From the NCBI GenBank assembly GCA_012274445.1, contig JAAROD010000080.1, positions 620,001 to 684,000 of the forward strand: a DNA stretch of 64,000 nt, read 5' to 3'. Of the stretch, positions 32,094 through 43,511 are shown one piece after another. Within the stretch, counting starts at the first letter, position 1; each line of letters begins with the position of its first letter. Both the position numbers and the translations under genes were made by a program. The notes under the pieces were generated by a model. It was not told where the DNA came from. It saw only the letters and a list, made by a program, of their open reading frames with translations, and did not search any database. Source of the stretch: Sclerotiophoma versabilis (taxonomy: Eukaryota > Ascomycota > Dothideomycetes > Pleosporales > Didymellaceae).

Positions 32094-35000
32094 ATGGACG
32101 AGCACCATTACTCAACACGTGAGGTACGTCAGCAAGGGCCCTTGCGACCGCAGTACAATTTACTTCAGCCAAAGTTCATACAAGCACCAAGACCAGTTGT
32201 GCCGAGACAACGTTACCTTGCGATGCAGCATGATCATTCTATGTATGACGCTGTAGAGGACGATGATTACAAACAAGGTGCACCGCTTGATTCCTTTGGT
32301 ATGCACCTAATAGCGAAATGGTGACGCTTGACTAACAGAACATAGATGAGCGTATGCTTCAGCAACCATACAACGACCGGCAGCATCAAGCTATGCAGGG
32401 CCAAGCGCGACTGTCTTTGGATCCTGCTTCATCCAGAATGTACGGCGGCGAGGTGATTGACAACGAGTGGCCACAGCCACGAATGCAATGCGTCTACCAA
32501 GAGACATATGATGATAGAGGTATTGTCTGCTATCAGATGAGACAGCGTTTACTGACGTGTCTTAGATCTGCAAGTCTACCACGATAATGCTGTTGGCAGG
32601 TCGCCGAGTAAGTGATCTTGGTCAGTCCCTTGTGTCGCTGGCCTTTAATGTCGCAGATCGATTTGCATACAACACCGACCCCCGTCCCGAACCGAGTTCC
32701 GACGTCCTTCTGGATGCTCCATCAAGCCCCGCGCTGAATGCTGGAAGAAGGCGAGCTGCACAGTATGGGACCTCTCGGCTGTTCCAGCTCCAGTCATCCT
32801 CCTCCCGACTGCCTCAGCCGATTGATTGTAGGGAAGATGTTCAACGTCATCGTAAGGATGAAGCGCTCTACTCTGGACCGCCGCTGCGGGATATCGGCCT
32901 CCCAATCTATCAGGTCGCCAAAGCAAAATCAACGCCGGATCCAATCAGTTTGTCACTTGCGCCACCTACTGTACAAGGCATTTCCCTCATGCCTGTCTCC
33001 GCTCTTCCAGATCGCATTCGAACAGTATTTCCTTTCCCAACATTCAATGCCATCCAGTCCAAGTGCTTCGACCAGGTATTTAAATCGAACGACAATTTTG
33101 TACTATCATCACCTACAGGCAGCGGGAAGACCGCAATCCTGGAGCTTGCTGTCTGCAGGGCTGTCACGACAAAGTCAACTGGCCAGTACAAAGTTGTTTA
33201 TCAAGCTCCTACCAAAGCGCTATGCTCTGAGCGACAACAAGACTGGGACAAGAAATTCAACCAGATTGGTCTAAAGTGTGCCGAGCTCACTGGCGATAGT
33301 GACGCTTCAGATCTTCGCAACGTGCAGAGCGCGAACATCATTGTCACCACACCTGAGAAGTGGGATAGTATGACCAGGAAGTGGAAAGACCATGAAAAAC
33401 TCATGAAGCTCATCAAATTGTTCCTCATTGACGAAGTCCATATCCTTAATGACGATCGTGGCGCTGTCCTCGAAGCCGTGGTGTCTCGTATGAAGTCTAT
33501 CGGTACCGATGTTCGCTTTGTCGCACTGTCCGCGACCATTCCAAATTTCCAGGACGTGGCAGCCTGGTTAGGCAAAAACTCATCGGAGCCATATATTCCT
33601 GCCCCTAACGAGAGATTTGGAGAGGAGTTTCGTCCGGTCAAATTGAGAAAGCATGTCTGCGGGTATGTCTGCAACAGCAACGACTTTGCTTTCGAAAAGC
33701 AGCTTGATGCCAGATTACCCGAGGTAATCACCAAGTATTCTGAGCGGAAGCCGATGATGATCTTTTGCGCAACCAGAAAGTCTTGCGCCGCCACCGCAAG
33801 GCTCATAGCAAATTGGTGGGGCACGAGAAGTGGACAAGATCGCTTGTGGTACGCTCCATCGCAAGATCTCCATATTCAGGACAAAGAGCTTCGTGAGCTT
33901 GTTGCTTCAGGTGTGGCGTTTCATCATGCGGGTGTTGACTATGGCGATAGAGTCAAGGTTGAGAAAGGCTTCCTGCAAGGCGACATCAGCGTTATCTGCT
34001 GCACATCAACACTGGCGGTTGGCGTAAATCTACCATGCCACCTTGTCATCATCAAGAACACCATGGCGTGGACGCAAGCAGGGCTAAAAGAGTACTCGGA
34101 TCTTAATATGATGCAGATGCTCGGTCGTGCTGGGCGGCCTCAGTTCGACGACAGCGCAGTCGCAGTCATCCTGACACGACAGACTAAAGTTCGGCGCTAC
34201 GAGACCTTATTCATGGGTGAAGAGATATTGGAGAGTAAATTGCATCTCAACCTCATTGACCACATGAATGCCGAGATCGGACTTGGAACCATTCGAGACC
34301 TCGATTCGGCCAGGAAGTGGCTGACTGGCACGTTTCTATACGTTCGGCTTCAACAAAACCCAACATATTACAGACTTGAAGGTTCACGCAGCATTCAAGA
34401 CATTCAAGAACAGGTGGACGACATTTGCTTCCGCGATGTTGCTCTTCTGAAGGAGCACAATCTAACCACAGGTGATGAGTATTTCCGATGCACCGAGTTT
34501 GGCCATGCTATGGCACGTTACTATGTTCAATTTGAGACGATGAAAATGGTCATGGGCCTCCAGTCAAAGTCGACACTATCAGAGATTGTAAGTGTCGTGG
34601 CATCTTTATTGTCAGCGCCCCTGCTGATATATGAGTTGCGCAGCTTTCAGCCGTAGCTCAAGCCGCGGAATTTTCCAAGATTCGTTTTCGTCAGGGAGAG
34701 AAAAGCCTTTATAAAATGCTGAACAAGTCACCATCTATTCGCTTTCCGATACCTGTAAACCTTGATTTGCCGGCTCAGAAAGTTTCGCTCATCATCCAAT
34801 CGGTCCTTGGCCACGCAGACATCTGCTGGGACGGCGACATGAGTAAGCACAGACAGCAATACGCACAGGAAGTTGTGACGATCTTCAAATCTATCCACAG
34901 TCTGATTAGATGCATCATAGACTGCCAGATAAGCTTATGGGATTCGGTCAGTATTCATAGTGCGCTCATGCTGGAGCGTTCTTTGGGATCCAAAGCTTGG

Positions 35001-37220
35001 GATGATAGCCCTTTGCAGATGGTTCAGGTCCCCAACATAGGCGCTGTTGCCGTCCGGAAACTCGTAAATGCTGGTATTCGAGGCATTGAGGATCTTGAAG
35101 CTACAGACGCGCGACGAATTGAGACGATTGTCGGCAGAAACCCACCGTTCGGTCTTAAGGTTCTTGATGCCTTGAAGTCGTTTCCCAAACTTCGCGTATC
35201 TCTTCACATTCAACCTTCATCGGTAAGTGGTGACACATAAAGCATCAATGGCATTGCTGAGCGTTCATAAGATCACAAAGACGCCTAAAGGTGTGAAGGT
35301 GCAAGTCAAGGCCGACATAGGGTTTATTAACGAGAAGCCTCCAGACAGGTTCGGCAACAAGCTGATCTACATTTGCATGCTGATAGAAACGTCCGACGGG
35401 CGCAAAATCCACTTCGCAAGAACCAGGTGAGGGTCCGAGGAAGCTCACTTGCTTTTCATGCTGACGGTATTAGTGGTTCCAAGCTCGGCACTGGTCAAAG
35501 CCTGATGTTCCCAGCGCTGTTGACAAGCGTGGACCAGAATATCAACTGCTATCTCATGTGCGAAAGCATCGGTAAGTGGCTTATCGGCTCTTTATACTTA
35601 AACTGACCGATCATAGCAGGCAGCATGCGAGACGCGACTGTGGCACCAAAGATCGCTCCATCAAAGTTTCCACCTCAAGTTCTCAAGATAGAGCCGGCAC
35701 TGACTCATAAATCAAACATGTCCAGACGCCGCATCGAGAATGCACCGGTTCAACGAAAGAGGTCGGTTGCTAGCGATGATTTCGAAGATGCTGACATCGA
35801 CGATGACGCCTTAGTCAAAGCTACCTGCGGAGATCTTGACTTCGCACATATCGAGAACTTCGCAGATTCGACGGAAGCTGTCACCCGCACCAACACTGCC
35901 AAGAATAAGGCAGCAAAGGACAAGTGTTGCGCAAAGGCCTTGGTTACTGCTGTGGGAGAAGACGAAGATCACATGACAGTTCAGCTTCCCAATGGTAAGT
36001 GGTCATGCAAACACAAGTGCAAAGACAAGGAAGCTTGCAAGCACTACTGTTGCAAGCATGGCATGGATAAACCGCCCAAGAAAGCTACGCTTGAACGTGT
36101 ACGAACAGACGAACATCAAGATCAGGCACCGCTCAAAAGCTCCTTGCAACGACACAGCAAGAAGCAGAGCAAATTACAGCTTGTAGCTGCAAAGCGAAAG
36201 ACCTCGGCTGCAATCGAGGAACTTGACCTGACCCAGGAAGCGAAGAAGCGAAAAACCGAGTACGCCATCAGTGGCCCACGGGACTATCGGGACCACAATA
36301 ATTTGTACAAAAGTGTGCAGAAGAAAGATCTACCATCCTCTCTTCACTCGGTCATGCATAAGGAGCACTTATACTGCTACCGCAAGGCCGGAGAGCATCA
36401 GTTGTCGTTTCTTGCTCAACCAGCCGCTGCACGGCCCAATACTTCGAGCGAGTACGGCGATCTTCAGCTGGACGAGCTTGCTACCGAGCAGTCTGCTGCT
36501 GACAACGGACCAATGTACTCCGATAAGTCGACTCCATTCCTTCTCTCCTGCAAAGCATCTGTCACCTCTCGCGGCTCAGAAACCTTTGGTGATGATGACT
36601 CGATATTCGATGAAGCTATCGTTGGTCTAGCAGACTCTCAGGACTTGCAAGCAACGAACGCTATGGGCGCTTCGAGCATGCAAGATTACGGGGCACGAGA
36701 TGCCATTTACGTCGCAGAAAACCTCGCCGATGTGGATTTTCCTGTGAACATTGACTTTGCTGCGAACGAGTTAATCCCTGACCTAAAAAAGCGTACGTCC
36801 GGAGCAACTGCACATCAGGATCATTGGATCGAGCCACCGAGAATCGGGGCTCCACCCCCCAAAGCAAGAAACAGTCCGGAGAATCTCAGACACTTCAAGC
36901 CAGCAACATCGATGCCGCAAGATTGGAAACCGCGAGAGCTCCAGCAGGGTAAAATGAAGCCTCAGCAACCTATCCCAAGCTCAGAAGAGGCGTCAGAAGA
37001 GGAAGACGTATACAGTGACTTACTTAGCCTACTCGATATGCCACCAACGACCAATAAAGAGAACATCGCGACCACACACACTCCTTTCACGTCCAAGAGC
37101 CCGGCTCAATTCTTTGAACACAAGGAAGAGGAGCCGAAGCAGGTTCCAGATGGCTTCAAACACCTACAGCCGTGGCTGTTCCAGGAGTTTGGTGATATTG
37201 TGGAGCTTGTGGACGAATGA
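32094..37220 (+). CDS. MER3: Meiotic DNA helicase Mer3/HFM1
   Basis: Eight exons: 32094-32298, 32346-32519, 32566-32607, 32657-34587, 34644-35222, 35272-35426, 35474-35571 and 35617-37220; 1595 aa. A disordered N terminus precedes a Ski2-like SF2 helicase core: LSSPTGSGKTAILELA (Walker A, about 295), LFLIDEVHIL (DEVH, about 398), ALSATIPN, and MMQMLGRAGRPQFDD (motif VI, about 629). Then come a winged helix, a Sec63 domain, a helix-hairpin-helix (QVPNIGAVAVRKLVNAGI, about 912) and the Cys/His motif GKWSCKHKCKDKEACKHYCC (about 1188) found in filamentous HFM1 proteins, and a long acidic tail. Mer3/HFM1 unwinds recombination intermediates and promotes interfering crossovers, so expression is expected to be meiotic. 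The start and the three small 5' exons are the least certain. Confidence 0.92.
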
Positions 37221-37463
37221 ACATGATGTGTTGGGGCTTCAGGAACTACACGGAGAACTGACCGGTTCAACCAGGGAGAGGATCAATAGGACTTGAACAT
37301 TATCAAAGTATTCGTTATCTCGTCATTATATGCTCGATGTAAGATGCTACATAAACTGCAAAAGAAACTTCCGCCAAACCGTTACTCTGCTCGGCTGCTA
37401 TCTAGCACAACAACGCTCAGCCTCTTACTCCTATGCTACTCTCCTTTACACTCTGATATCTCC

Positions 37464-38894
37464 TCAAAAGTTGGTGCAGTACTTGCCAAACTTGCGATCC
37501 CCAAGCGGCTGCGGGAACACGCCGCCATCGAGCAGCTGAAACAGATCCCATTCTCCAGCACTGCCCTCGGTTTTGAAGTTCCAAAAGATCCAACCTTGGG
37601 TTCTCGCCTCAAATGCGTCAAGCTGGACCTCAATGTACCTGCGCACGCTGTCCTTCCAATCCTGAGACCACGAGTCGACCTGTCCAGACTTGCCGCTGCA
37701 GGAGCCGATGTAGGACGCGCCGGCGAAACTACCTTCCATGCGCGAGCCAGATGCGAAGCCATTTAGATGTTTGGCGCAGTCGGTGAGAGCTCCAGACCAT
37801 TCGCCAACAATCATCCATTTGTCGGATGTGGCGTAGGATTCGACCTGTGGTCTTACAGTCAGTAAGGGCATGTTATCACAGAACATGATAGGGCTTACGG
37901 CGTTGCATGCCATGCTCAAGTGCTGCTCTACACGCATAGCGACAAGCCCGGCATCAAAGATTTGATACTGGTGATGATCGACTATAACACCCTGCGCACC
38001 GTTGTCCTGAGGCGTAAGAAATCCGTTCATCCAACTTGGCTCGAAAAATCCATCGTGTAGTGCGATTGGTGTATCGCTGACTTGGCGTAGGTTGTAGAAG
38101 GCATCGCGGTAGAACTGCCGGACTGTATCCTGCGGAATCATTGCCAGGAACGGTTCATTGACAGGTTGAATAGCAACAACGACATCTTGCATTTCAGGCT
38201 TCGCGTACTTCTCGTTGAGGATCTTGAGCGTCTGGTGAGTATATGCGAGACTGTCCGCATCGCCCCATCCTGGACTCGCCAGCTTCTGACCGCTGTGATC
38301 GAATCCGTTCTGACTCTTTGGAGCCCCGTGCAGATCAACGATGACTTTGAGCCCAGTCTCGCGGGCCCAGGTGATGGCTTTGTCCAGGTAGGGTGCAGCA
38401 CCTTGTGTAAAGGGGCCCCAAGGTTCGACGTAAGACCAGTAGCCGACAGGGATGCGAACCACATTGAAGCCGGAGTCACGAATCTTCTGAAAGTCTTGAA
38501 GAGAAACAAAGGTGTCCCAGTGGGGTTTGAGTGTTTCGTAGCACCCTTGTTTGCCGAGCTTCTCACAGAGACTCCATTCGTCGACGATCGGCCGATCAGG
38601 AGTACTGTGGGACTCAAAGATGGAGGGCGTGATAAATCTGCGTTATGTTAGGCCTCGACACGTGATGGTGATCTGGAAACGGACGGTTCGAGAACCAGCC
38701 ATCCTCCTAGGTTGACGCCGCGAACTTTTGTGCTGCCCCATTTGAAGTCGACGCCTCTTTTGTTCGAGGTGCTAGTCAAAGTCAGTTCGCCATGTAGGCT
38801 GTCGTGGACAGAAGTAGACATACCTTGATGGAGCTGCGGTCACAAGACTACCTATAGCTGTCAAGAAGACTGGCAAGGTGAGTTGTAGCCGCAT
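37464..38894 (-). CDS. EXG1: Secreted exo-1,3-beta-glucanase (GH5)
   Basis: Exons 38894-38824, 38771-38685, 38637-37899 and 37844-37464 give 425 aa. Signal peptide MRLQLTLPVFLTAIGSLVTA; then RGVDFKWGSTKVRGVNLGGW and LVLEPFITPSIFE, the Exg1/GH5 start; VRIPVGYWSYVEPWGPFTQG; IVDLHGAPKSQNGFDHSG; acid/base Glu in AIQPVNEPF (about 213); HHQYQIF; nucleophile Glu in MIVGEWSGALTDC (about 314); and QGWIFWNFKTEG near the end. Family enzymes release glucose from beta-1,3-glucan for wall remodelling or nutrition. Intron 3 (54 nt) is frame-neutral and stop-free; skipping its removal would insert 18 residues before VESYATSDKW, so splicing is inferred from homology and good splice sites. Convergent with the Mer3 gene. 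Confidence 0.92.
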
Positions 38895-39832
38895 GTTGGA
38901 TTTCACGACTCGCTGTTGTGGAAGGAAAAAGGACTAATGGTGTGGGTGCAAGATAAAAGAAAGGGAAGTCCAAAGGATAGGATTGGTGTTGGAGTTCAAG
39001 GTAAGCTGAATGTTGTGGTATCTTGTCTGGGTATTAGTCTGTACCTGTAGCAGCCTTGGATAACTGAAGGTGCCTGTACGCAGTGGAACGTTTAGGAAGC
39101 GGCTGTGTGACCAGGGAGTCACGACTACTAGAATTCGTATCTTATTGAAGCTATCGCCGCGTCAGGAAGTGGCACATGTTCGCTCGCAGCTTCTTAGCCA
39201 CATCCATCGGGTCGTGTTTCCTAAAATCCTTTCCAATACAAAGGACAGCCTCACAAGAGCATTGATAGATAATAAGACTCAACGAACGTCGTATTGCAGG
39301 GTCCGCGGACTGTGTTTGCATTGCAACCACAATTTTTGTTCAAAGTACAAGCCACATTCAGCGCTAATTTGATGGCGAATGCAATCGCTGCATGCAAAGA
39401 AGTATTGAAAATGCATCGAAGAGTGCGCGCCGTTAGGGTTGTGGATGAGCGATGCTTAGTGATACAGCGGATGGGTGGTGCTGCGGCCTGGAGTACGAGG
39501 TGCGGGACGACGTCACGCCAGCCTCACGTTAGTGGTTAGGATCTTCGTTATATCCAACAAGGGTAGTGACGCCTCGAGCGTGACGATCATTGATACTCGT
39601 ATCCGAATCTGAGCCTCAAGCCGCTGCGACGGCCAGAACGGTGCAATGGCGTGTGTAGTGAATGTCTTGGCCTTTAAACGCATCGCATATGAGCCGGCTC
39701 CACAGGGAGAATGCAAGTTGACAACCATAGCCATGGTCGAAACGGGAATCCTGCGGTTCGCATGCGGCGACTTTGGGTCTATTCCTGCTCAGTTGTGACT
39801 TGTAATGGACTAAGAATTTGTTGGTAAAGCCC
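38895..39832. other. Intergenic, no gene seen
   Basis: About 940 bp between the glucanase start and the Alg13 stop, both on the minus strand. The glucanase promoter lies at the left end. Only short unsupported frames are present. Confidence 0.4.
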
Positions 39833-40479
39833 TCAATCCATGAAGCCCACAGTTTCGTCCATAATAGCAGCGAAGCTTTTCGTCTCTCTGTGCTTCCCGC
39901 TAGTGATGGGAGGAAATTGAGACATCTTTGTACGAAACTCCTCACACTTCCGAATTGCTGGGCTTAGATCCCTGATTGTTGGTGTCAGCCTGCCGATAAT
40001 AGTCTCCAAAATCTCAAAGGTACTCACTCAACATGTCCTCGTAGCAAGTACCCTGAGCGCTCCATGGCGACAGCAAGCTCTTCTTGGTGGTTGTCCAAGA
40101 GACTTGTGTTGGGCACAACTATCAAGGGGATCTGGTAACGAAGGGCCTCGAGAATGGATCCCGATCCAGCATGCGATATTGTCAATCCTTTGGACTGCTG
40201 CACTAATCTGAATTGGGCCTGAAGGCCGTCTGGGTTGAAGTCGATGCCGTCAATGATGATTTTATCTTGCACGTGGGATCGAGCAGTGCTGGAGGCTTGG
40301 GTGTAAACGTCTTTAGCAGAGCCGTACTGAACTAGAAGATGAGTGAAACCATTCTCCAGTAGTGCGTCCAAAGAGGAAGGACTCAAGACGGATTCGATCA
40401 GTGCAGTGAACGGTGCTGTTGCGCCGGTGGTGACGAAGCACAGTCTCGAGTTCGGTGTCCACTTCCAGGCTGAAGTCAT
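39833..40479 (-). CDS. ALG13: UDP-GlcNAc transferase subunit Alg13
   Basis: Exons 40479-40028 and 39971-39833 give 196 aa, close to the yeast protein (about 200). MTSAWKWTPNSRLCFVTTGA then TAPFTALIESVLS starts the GT28 C-terminal (MurG-like) fold; LLVQYGSAKDVY, LTISHAGSGSILEALRYQIP and LIVVPNTSLLDNHQEELA are the UDP-GlcNAc binding and catalytic signature. The C terminus is SGKHRETKSFAAIMDETVGF then MD. The 56-nt intron (39972-40027) has a GTGAGT donor and CTGAC branch site; reading through it stops immediately at TGA. Alg13 is the cytosolic half; with membrane-bound Alg14 it adds the second GlcNAc to dolichol-PP-GlcNAc on the ER surface. The long frame upstream of this ATG is the antisense of mS35. 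Confidence 0.92.
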
Positions 40480-40708
40480 GCTTTCTCGATCCAGACGTGG
40501 TAGAAAAGGTGACGGGGTTTCAACAAGCAGAATGACGAGTTCCGCCAGACTCCAAGTCCAGATGTTCGTGCGGAGAGACGCAGGGCGGAGGTCGGACGCA
40601 ACGGCCTCGCATTGGCTCGCGGCACAGACGCACTTGGCTGTGCCAAGGAATCGGCCGGAGGTGCGAGTGGGCGAAAAGTTCACGAGGCCATCCCCCATCT
40701 CCAGCGGC
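40480..40708. promoter_or_regulatory. Compact bidirectional promoter, Alg13 / mS35
   Basis: Only 229 bp separate the two divergent start codons, so both promoters and 5' leaders must share it. No TATA box is evident. Confidence 0.6.
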
Positions 40709-41831
40709 ATGGCGTCAGTAACACAGAGGCTGCTGCAGCAGTCGCGGCGCTGTCCAGGCTCGATATGGTCGCGACCGACAGCGAAATTCACACCCCAATG
40801 GCAACGGCCGTTGTCCACAACGCCCAGCCGATCTGCAAGAGACAGAGATGACGACGGTCCTCGCGAGCCCGCAAAGCCCGCGAAGCCCGTCACCCACACC
40901 CCGGAGGAGGCGGCCGCTCAGCTGCGGAAGTTTGCGGAGGATTTCAGGCAGCTGGACCCGGACGTCGTCGCTGATGCCATCCGCAAGGGCAAGCAGGGCA
41001 TCCCCATCGCGGGCGAGTACGAGCTGGACAAGGACGAGGACTGGGAGATACAGGAGGAGGACAACTACCGCATCAAGACGGGCTTCTGGGCTGAGGGAGA
41101 AGAGTCGATGGGGCCCGACGAGGATTACTACGGCGACGACATCACCAGTCACGGTCACGGACAGCTGCAGGAGCACAGGTACCTGAGGGAGTACGCGCGG
41201 TTGATTGCGTGGGAACTGCCTCTGTTGAGCCGTGCGTTCATGACCGATTTGGCGGCAGACAGCCCGAATGCTGACACTCCCAGAACTCGCCCGCCCCTTT
41301 GAACCACCGACAGCAGCCACACCCTTCCGCTTCCGCTACACCTCCTACCTCGGCGAATCGCACCCCGCAGCCAACAAAGTGGTTGTAGAGTTCTCCCCCT
41401 CCGACCTGGATCTCACCGAAACCCAGCGGTCCAAACTGATCAAGCTCTCCGGCCCACGCTACAACCCGTCGTCGGACCTGATCAAACTGTCGACGGAGCA
41501 GTTCGACACACAAACGCAAAACAAGCGCTTCCTGGGCGAGACGATCCAGTCTCTGATCGGCGAGGCAAAGGATGCCAAGGACACATTCGAAGACGTGCCG
41601 TTTGATTTCAGACACCACAAGCCCAAGGTGCGGTACGAGTTCCCCAAGGAGTGGATCCTGACCGAGGAGAGGAAGAAGTACCTCGCGGAGAAGCGAGCAG
41701 AGACTGCGAGGTTGCAGGATGAGAGGAAGGGCAACGGCCAGTTGATTGATGGAAAGACTGTCATCGACACAAGCCTTCCTTTCTTGGAGCAGGCGGAGCC
41801 AGTTCTGGTCGAGACGCCGAGGAGGAAGTAG
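40709..41831 (+). CDS. RSM24: Mitochondrial small-subunit ribosomal protein mS35 (Rsm24)
   Basis: Exons 40709-41231 and 41284-41831 (52-nt intron with CTGAC branch site) give 356 aa. The N terminus MASVTQRLLQQSRRCPGSIW then SRPTAKFTPQWQRPLSTTPS is Arg/Ser-rich without acidic residues, a mitochondrial presequence. The body carries THTPEEAAAQLRKFAEDFRQ, LIAWELPLLSQLARPFEP then TPFRFRYTSYLGESHPAANK, and FRHHKPKVRYEFPKEWILTE, which I recognise as the Rsm24/mS35 family. It is a structural protein of the mitoribosome small subunit. A second nuclear gene for mitochondrial translation, the recycling factor, lies 7 kb downstream. Confidence 0.88.
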
Positions 41832-41860
41832 GGTCTGGATATGAGGCGGAATCATGTGTA

Positions 41861-42165
41861 GATTAGTATTGTATGAAGCCGTGTTTGAAGAATATGCGGC
41901 GCACATGGGAGAAGAAAGCATGTAGCATTATTGACATCTTGGAGTCTAATATTGGCTTGACCTGTAATGCGTGGATTGCTGTATTGTATTGTATAAAGCT
42001 GTGTTTGGAGAGTATGCAGCATATACAGGAGAAGAAAGAATGTAGCGTTATTGAAATCTTGGAGTCTACTACTAGCTTAACGTGTAATGCGTGGATTGCT
42101 GTATTGTGTTGTATAAAGCTGTGTCTGGAGAATCCACAGCACATAGCATCAGAAAAGGTAGCATG
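41861..42165 (+). repeat. 120-bp tandem repeat, about 2.5 units
   Basis: Units at about 41861-41980, 41981-42100 and a partial 42101-42165 align with a constant 120-nt offset: GCGTGGATTGCTGTATTGT recurs at 41969 and 42089, and the unit start GTGTTTGAAGAATATG / GTGTTTGGAGAGTATG / GTGTCTGGAGAATCC recurs likewise. It lies just after the mS35 stop. The rest of 41832-42334 shows no gene. Confidence 0.9.
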
Positions 42166-42334
42166 ATTCAAACTCTCAGTGTCCAATGTTCGCTCGACAT
42201 GGATGAATATTATTCAGCTCAGCTCAGCTGCAGCTGTGAAGCATGTCCCAAGGGTATCTATCCGACCCATATACGCCAATTTCCCCACGTAGTAATGAAT
42301 ACAAAGCAAATGTGTCATGGCAGCAAGTTACAAG

Positions 42335-43511
42335 CTACCCTGCTGGAGGCGGTGCTGGCGCTGCCGCTGGGGCTGCCGCTGGGGCTGCTGCTGCTGCCGC
42401 CGCCGCCGCCGCCACTGCTGCCGCCGCCGTGCTAGGCCGGTTCTTCTTGCGAGCACCCTTGGCCTCGCCGTCGGCCGCCTCCCTCTTGCGCTTTGCAGGC
42501 CTACTGCTCCCGCCCTTGGGCCGATAGGCCGTGTCGTCTGGATCTGCTCCGCCCTTCTTTCCCTTCGCTTTGGCTTCGGGTGCTGCAGAGTCGTCGCCAT
42601 CGTGGTCCTCCTTTGGCCCCGGAGTGCCCCCGCCCCCCATGTTGGACGGACGGCTTTTCTTGCTGCCGGCCTTGGGGGCAGCCTTCTCGGACATGTTGTC
42701 GTGATGGGGGGCGTCCTTGTCCTGGAGGAAGACCTGGGGTTGGTTCTTGCGCAACCAGTTGTAGACACTGTCCGGGTTGCGGATGGTGAGGTCCTTTTCG
42801 CTGAGCGGCGGCTGCGAGGGGCCGAGGCGGAGTGTGCGGTTGTGGGGGTTGGACGGGTCCAAGGCCGGGTCTTGGAGGAGCTGGTCGAGAGCCAGGAGGT
42901 AGTCGTCTTCGTGCTGGGGCGACATGTAGCCTGGGGCGTGCTCGCCGAGGTCTATGCCGTCCGGCAGGGCGGCGAGGGCGGCGAGGGTGGTGTGGGGGAC
43001 GCTGGCCTCGAGGGCGGCGAGCGACTTGTGCGCGTGCAGGCGCTGCAGGGCTGGCTCTGCGCTGAGGGCACGTCCGGCGGGCGGTGGCTGGGCTGCGTCA
43101 GTAGGCGGCGTGGGCGCGGGGACGGGGTCAGGTACTGCGGCGGCAGGGGCAGGCACTGCGGCGGCGGGGTCGGAGATGTCGAATCGCTGGCGGGCGGGGA
43201 CGCGAGGCTGGGTGTTGAAGTCCAGCAGGGCGTCGAGCAGCTGGTCGTTCTCGGCCTGCAGGCGGCGCGCGGTGCCCATGGCCTTCCACTCGTCCATGAT
43301 CAGCGCGCTGCTCTGGCTCATGGCGTCGTCGAAGCGGATGCGCATCTTGCGGTACTTGCGCCTGCACAGTGCGTTAGCAGTCGCGTTGCAGCCAGGCGGC
43401 CGGCGCCTCGTACCTCCACGACCGCTTGACCGGCGGCTTCGGGGCGGCGGGCTCGGGCGGCGGCGCGTCCTGGGTGGTGGGCGGGACGGGCGTGGGCGCC
43501 TCGGTCGCCAT
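42335..43511 (-). CDS. IEC3: INO80 complex subunit Iec3-like
   Basis: Exons 43511-43414 and 43361-42335 (52-nt intron) give 374 aa. Exon 1 is a Pro/Ala leader (MATEAPTPVPPTTQDAPPPE) ending in KRSW; across the intron it becomes KRSWRRKYRKMRIRFDDAMS, then DEWKAMGTARRLQAENDQLL and DALLDFN, the conserved N-terminal block of Ino80/Iec3 proteins. The middle is Pro/Ala-rich; LTIRNPDSVYNWLRKNQPQV is a second conserved block; the end has NLS-like runs (AKRKREAADGEAKGARKKNR) and a tail almost purely Ala/Pro from GCN repeats. Iec3 is an accessory subunit of the fungal INO80 nucleosome remodeller in the nucleus. The high GC makes many overlapping open frames that are not genes. Confidence 0.82.
42338..42430. 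repeat. GCN trinucleotide-type repeat (poly-Ala/Pro tail)
   Basis: Imperfect GCT/GCC/CCG triplets encode the AAAAVAAAAAAAAAAP-type C terminus of the Iec3-like protein on the minus strand. Confidence 0.85.

Noticed and set aside
40024..40899. N-terminal extension of the Alg13 frame by 140 residues
   Set aside because: It is antisense to the mS35 first exon and lacks Alg13 homology; the ATG at 40479 gives the normal length.
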